This document shows, piece by piece, positions 61,601 to 64,000 of a stretch of DNA of 64,000 nt (the stretch's first letter is position 1; the number at the start of each line of letters is the position of its first letter). Origin of the DNA: Paenibacillus pasadenensis DSM 19293. GTDB taxonomy: Bacteria; Bacillota; Bacilli; Paenibacillales; Paenibacillaceae. Under the pieces are notes generated by a model. It was given only the letters and a program-made list of their open reading frames with translations. It had not been told where the DNA came from and did no database searches. The stretch covers positions 220,472-284,471 of the forward strand of contig NZ_KE383849.1 of assembly GCF_000422485.1 (NCBI RefSeq). Reading direction: 5' to 3'. The translations under genes and the position numbers were made by a program.

Positions 61601-61737
61601 CGGTCCAGGCGCTGGCTGCTGCCGGCATTCTCGGCGGAGACGCCGAGGGCAGGCTGCTGCCGGCCAAGCCCGCGACGCGCGCCGAGGCTGCGGTCGCGCT
61701 GTGGCGGTTGCTGCAGCTGGTGCCGCAGAGCCGATAA
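58612..61737 (+). CDS. Secreted GH74 xyloglucanase-like enzyme with SLH cell-wall anchor
   Basis: A 1041-residue secreted protein. Signal peptide about residues 1-28 (cleavage near ASAAAA); GH74 two-propeller catalytic domain to about 785 with the general-acid/base candidates Asp73 in ARTDMGGAY and Asp near 484 in GDIGGFRHADL, and many SSDAGATW/STDAGETW BNR-like repeats; Pro/Ser/Thr linker about 785-850; three S-layer homology domains from about 854, 914 and 982. GH74 enzymes cut xyloglucan of plant cell walls. The SLH domains would keep it on the cell surface. ATG follows GAAGGAG; cre-controlled. No other xyloglucan genes are near. Confidence 0.93.
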   Translation: MFKKWSAAALAACLLAPLAVPPASAAAASAEGAEPAVRQQPYAWSRAAVVGGGYIPGIVYSEAEAGLAYARTDMGGAYRRDASTGGKWKQLLEGVGMEEWNLLGVESIAADPSDADRVYAALGTYTNDWTDMNGFMYRSSDRGETWQRTELPFKLGGNMPGRNMGERLAVDPNDGRVLFFGARSGNGLWKSSDAGATWARVASLTAVGQVADDYMKDPLGIAWVVFDKSSGQPGSPTPTLYAGTAERTSPIYRSTDAGETWQPVPGQPEQGFLPNRGVLSRDGRLYVSYAKDIGPYNGGEGSLWALDTKSGDWTDISPEGPGSTSSPYGGLAVDAQNPDIVMAATLNKWWPDEQIYRSLDGGRSWTPFWTFGSYPERVNKYELDYSLSPWLDWGRKTDPLPETSPKLGWMIGDLKIDPFDSDSFLYGTGATMYGSDNATAMDRPVTVGGDVYEKVRISVKAEGIEETAVLGLVSPPSGAPLLSAMGDIGGFRHADLGRAPEMITNPYIGSSTDIDYAELDPNDVVRVGNVSGSDVGIGVSHDNGVTWQPGANPWGSGASVNGGFVAMAADGGSIVWGAEGQAVYRSTDDGATWTAAAGIPAGAIVASDRVDPDRFYGFADGVLYASEDGGATFAATGAEGLPRKITSKLKAVPGRAGEVWIAGGRDNKNPDDAFGLYRSTDAGATFERLDGIEEAVTIGFGKAAPGQDEPALYSYAKQGGQWGVYRSDDGGASWIRINDDAHQFGAANRAITGDPRVYGRVYMATNGLGIVVGEPSGEIEPLPGTSPDPQPSAEPSPSVSPDPQPSAGPTASPGTGGVPSPTSAPQPTPAPTPAPSASAAPTASAAPSASPSPSFIDLKETHWAAAAASGLARLGLVQGVPGGRFEPQRPMTRAEFAALLVRALRLPAAEPGASTFADVPAGAWYAAEVSAAASAGLAAGTGDGRFDPAAPIRRQDMAVLLERARQRLDAAGSSASPTAAAAEFRDRENIAAYARSSVQALAAAGILGGDAEGRLLPAKPATRAEAAVALWRLLQLVPQSR

Positions 61738-61818
61738 GGCAGCGCAGCCCGGCCTGGATCGCGGAGCGCCGCATCCAGGAAGGAATAGATGAGACAGGCC
61801 GCTCCTAAGCGCGCAAAG

Positions 61819-61859
61819 ACCCTCGATGGCAGAGCCGATTCTGCGTATCGAGGGTTTTT
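61819..61859 (+). terminator. Terminator of the GH74 gene
   Basis: ACCCTCGAT pairs with ATCGAGGGT across a 19-base loop and runs into four Ts. Confidence 0.8.
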
Positions 61860-62069
61860 GCGCTCTGCTGCCATTTTCAGCCGGCGGCGTGCGGGCAAAG
61901 CCAGCCTCGGAGGCGTGGTCCGGAAAGCTGACGGCTCGTCCTGCGCTAAACCGATGAGTCGACCTTTTATGACGCCGAGCGATGCATCCAGGCCCTGCTC
62001 GGCCTGGCCGCACCTTTTCCCGGCAGTCGAATAAGATGGGCCATGGCCCGACTGGCGCCGCTGAAATGC

Positions 62070-62097
62070 CGCCATGTCCGCTCGAGCGGACATGGCG
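62070..62097. repeat. 28-base perfect palindrome upstream of corA
   Basis: 14-bp arms (CGCCATGTCCGCTC and its exact complement) with no loop. No T run follows. It lies in a 0.45-kb GC-rich gene-free stretch (61860-62243). Confidence 0.85.
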
Positions 62098-62243
62098 CGA
62101 CCCGCGCCCTCGGCGCGCTTGCCGACCTGCGCGCTCGCTGCCCTCGGCGCGCTCCCCGCCGGCGCGTCTGCGCCCCGCAGCCGGCTCTGCGAGCGCCGCC
62201 AGCCGGCCCCGGCCGCGCCCGCCGCGCAGCCTGTTTTTCCTTC

Positions 62244-62272
62244 TTGAGTGTGGTCGGCCGGAAGAGTATACT
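62244..62272 (+). promoter_or_regulatory. Sigma-A promoter of the small ORF-corA unit
   Basis: TTGAGT (62244-62249), 17 bases, TATACT (62267-62272). Confidence 0.7.
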
Positions 62273-62311
62273 AGACAAGACTTTCAACCGGTAGCAAAGG
62301 AGTGAAACGCC

Positions 62312-62407
62312 ATGGAAGGCGATAGGCCGAAGCCCGTCCCGACAGCAGCACCCGCAAGCAAGCATCGCGAAGACGACCAGCCGGACCCCGCCTCGCATGG
62401 CGGATGA
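62312..62407 (+). CDS. Possible small protein, 31 residues, upstream of corA
   Basis: AAAGGAG is 9 bases before ATG 62312 and a good promoter lies just upstream. The product (MEGDRPKPVPTAAPASKHRE, then DDQPDPASHGG) is hydrophilic and Pro-rich, with no recognisable domain. It could be a leader peptide for corA, 134 bases downstream, or a small protein of unknown role. Low coding evidence beyond the ribosome site. Confidence 0.45.
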   Translation: MEGDRPKPVPTAAPASKHREDDQPDPASHGG

Positions 62408-62541
62408 CCTCCCTTCGCCGCCGCCCGTTGCCGCCGTGCCGTCCACCGCTCGCGCGGATGCACGGCCGCTTCGGCGCGCCGCGGCCCGGATGCCCGGCCG
62501 GCTCTCGTCCGTCTTCGCGCACGAGAGGAGATTGAACGGCC

Positions 62542-63477
62542 ATGAAGATTCGAATGGTCAACAACGGCGTATTCACGCCTGTAGACGAGCTGGAAACGAC
62601 GCTCGCCCCTCCGCTGGAGGGCTTTTACTGGATCGACGCCGACGTCGAGGATCTCGCCTATCTGCAGCCGCTGTTCGGCCTGCATGACCTGGCGGTGGAG
62701 GACTGCCTCAGCGAGGAGGAGCAGCGCCCTAAGATCGAGCTGCACGAAGGGCATTATTTCATTGTCATCAACAGCATCCGCTTCGACGACGAGGAGATCT
62801 TCCTCCGCGCGCTGAACATCTTCCTCGGACGGCACTTCATCATCACCGTCACCAAGCAGAAGATCAACGAGCTGCGCTCGCTCAAGCCGATCCTGTGGGA
62901 GCAGGAGGTCAGCCGGCCCGACCGCTTCCTGTACCATCTCGTCGACATCGTCGTCGACAATTATTTCCTCGTCGGCGATCGGATCGAGGTGCGCATCGAG
63001 CGGCTCGAGGAAGACATCCTGATGCATACCAAGAAGTCCCATCTGAACGAGATCATCGGCCTGCGCAGCGAGATCCTGTGGCTCAAGAAGGTGCTCGGGC
63101 CGCAGCGCGACGTCATCGCCACGCTCAACAAGAAGGATCTGCGCCTGATCGACGACCAGCTGCAGAAGTACTTCAGCGACATCTACGAGAACGCCGTCAA
63201 GATCACCGAGACGTTCGACACGTACCGCGACCTCATGGCCAACTTGCGCGAGGCGTACCAGTCGAGCCTGTCCAACCGGGCGAACGAGATCATGCGCGTG
63301 TTCACCGCGCTGACGACGATCTTCATGCCGCTGACGTTCATCACCGGCATCTACGGGATGAACTTCGCCCATCTGCCCGGCCAGAACTTCTACTACGGCT
63401 TCTACCTCCTGCTCGGCTTCATGCTGATGCTCGGCGGCGGCATGCTGTTCCTTTTCCGCAAAAAGGATTGGTTGTGA
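62542..63477 (+). CDS. corA: CorA-family magnesium/cobalt transporter
   Basis: A 311-residue CorA pentamer subunit. The N-terminal cytoplasmic funnel (residues 1-245) includes FYWIDADVEDLAYL; two C-terminal transmembrane helices carry the signature YGMNF (GMN near residue 272) at the pore mouth, and the end is basic (FRKKDWL). It imports Mg2+ and sometimes Co2+/Ni2+. AGAGGAG precedes the start by 10 bases. Ends before a bidirectional terminator. Confidence 0.95.
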   Translation: MKIRMVNNGVFTPVDELETTLAPPLEGFYWIDADVEDLAYLQPLFGLHDLAVEDCLSEEEQRPKIELHEGHYFIVINSIRFDDEEIFLRALNIFLGRHFIITVTKQKINELRSLKPILWEQEVSRPDRFLYHLVDIVVDNYFLVGDRIEVRIERLEEDILMHTKKSHLNEIIGLRSEILWLKKVLGPQRDVIATLNKKDLRLIDDQLQKYFSDIYENAVKITETFDTYRDLMANLREAYQSSLSNRANEIMRVFTALTTIFMPLTFITGIYGMNFAHLPGQNFYYGFYLLLGFMLMLGGGMLFLFRKKDWL

Positions 63478-63519
63478 TCCCCGCCGCGCCGGATCGGCCG
63501 GAGCCGGAGCCCGAACCCG

Positions 63520-63567
63520 AAAAACCCCCTTGCCTGCCGGCCCGCGGCCGAACCGACAAGGGGGTTT
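63520..63567. terminator. Bidirectional terminator between corA and the MFS gene
   Basis: AAACCCCCTTG (63522-63532) pairs with CAAGGGGGTTT (63557-63567), with A and T flanks for both strands. Confidence 0.85.
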
Positions 63568-63612
63568 GCTGCGTCCATGCTGCAGCTGCGCCGCAAAGGC
63601 TCGCTCCTGACG

Positions 63613-64000
63613 TCAGGAGGACAGGCCCGCCGGCGGCAATCCGCTCCCCGGGCCGTCGCCGCTGCCGACAGCGGCCTGCTCCGCGCCGCGCCGGAAGTCG
63701 ACGCGCTGGAGCAGCAGCCAGCCGAATACGAAAAAGGCGGCGACCGACAGGATCGCGGCTCGGCTCGAGCCGGTCAGCGTCGCGCTGAGCGAGAATACGA
63801 GCGGCCCGAGCACCGACGTGAACTTGCTGCTGAGCGCCAGGAAGCCGAACCATTCGCCGGAGCGGTCCGCCGGCACGAGCCGCGCGTACAGCGAGCGTGC
63901 GGCCGCCTGGCTGCCGCCTTGGACGAGTCCGACAAGCGTCGCGAGCACGAAGAAATGAAGCGACGTCGTCATGAAGTAGCCGAGGATGACGATGCCGAGA
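63613..64000 (-). CDS. MFS transporter (UMF1/Atg22-like), 3' part only
   Basis: The frame stays open to the window edge (LGIVILGYFMTTSLHFFVLA reads in from upstream), so the gene starts beyond the right end. About 128 residues are present with three hydrophobic segments and SRSLYARLVPADRSGEWFGF-like sequence (AAARSLYARLVPADRSGEWF), typical of the UMF1 family of major-facilitator exporters. The substrate is unknown; related proteins in fungi export amino acids from vacuoles. Confidence 0.8.
   Translation of the reverse strand, partial: LGIVILGYFMTTSLHFFVLATLVGLVQGGSQAAARSLYARLVPADRSGEWFGFLALSSKFTSVLGPLVFSLSATLTGSSRAAILSVAAFFVFGWLLLQRVDFRRGAEQAAVGSGDGPGSGLPPAGLSS

Noticed and set aside
1-64000. 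tRNA, rRNA, insertion sequence, phage or conjugative element
   Set aside because: None recognised; no transposase, integrase or tRNA-like cloverleaf was seen, though I could not run a covariance search.

Overview
The window reads as chromosome of a high-GC, endospore-forming, Gram-positive bacterium of the Paenibacillaceae (Paenibacillus/Cohnella type). Reasons: a GerA-type germination receptor operon, a ytxC-thrS pair, PrkA, an AbrB-family regulator, LiaFSR, YesM/YesN-type two-component control of a sugar ABC importer, an S-box and a T-box riboswitch, an S-layer-anchored GH74 enzyme, and strong purine-rich Shine-Dalgarno sites. I found no rRNA, tRNA, transposase, integrase or CRISPR array.

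Layout. 1-3.2 kb: 3' part of a GH94-like glycoside phosphorylase and a LacI regulator. 3.2-7.4 kb: germination operon in the order A-C-small-B, behind a sigma-G-like promoter. 7.4-10.9 kb (minus): transglutaminase, alpha-E and circularly permuted ATP-grasp genes behind a sigma-A promoter that carries two palindromes. 11.0-11.2 kb: a 25-residue holin-like toxin with a sequestered ribosome site, probably type I toxin-antitoxin. 11.2-15.4 kb: prkA, a DUF2161 protein and a degenerate PLP-fold protein. 15.6-24.0 kb: sugar ABC system (two permeases, two tandem near-identical binding lipoproteins) divergent from its YesM/YesN-type sensor pair; one shared ~66 bp regulatory block lies before all three importer transcripts. 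24.1-32.9 kb: a small membrane peptide, AbrB-like regulator, trmL, an orphan response regulator, serC, glnA with a GlnR box, aroF, and a GT39 transferase.

33.0-34.3 kb and 50.0-51.75 kb: two composite repeat loci in the same module order (A-B-C-D), made of palindromes repeated with a fixed 51-52 bp pitch. They are the least explained structure in the window and flank, as direct repeats, about 16 kb that holds ispH and thrS.

34.4-50.0 kb: ispH-DUF2062, a two-component pair, htrA, yugN-like, liaFSR, an Lrp regulator, a 3D-domain protein, T-box/thrS, ytxC and a GGDEF protein. 51.8-58.4 kb: mqnC, then the S-box-controlled metA-metI-metC operon and a divergent uracil permease. 58.5-64 kb: CcpA-type cre site and a 1041-residue GH74-SLH xyloglucanase-like protein, corA with a tiny upstream gene, and the 3' end of an MFS transporter.

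Functional themes: plant polysaccharide use under carbon catabolite control (GH94, GH74, sugar ABC, cre sites), sporulation/germination, cell-envelope stress sensing (LiaFSR, HtrA), and methionine, serine, aromatic and nitrogen assimilation. All functions are inferred from sequence patterns recognised by eye; no database search was run.
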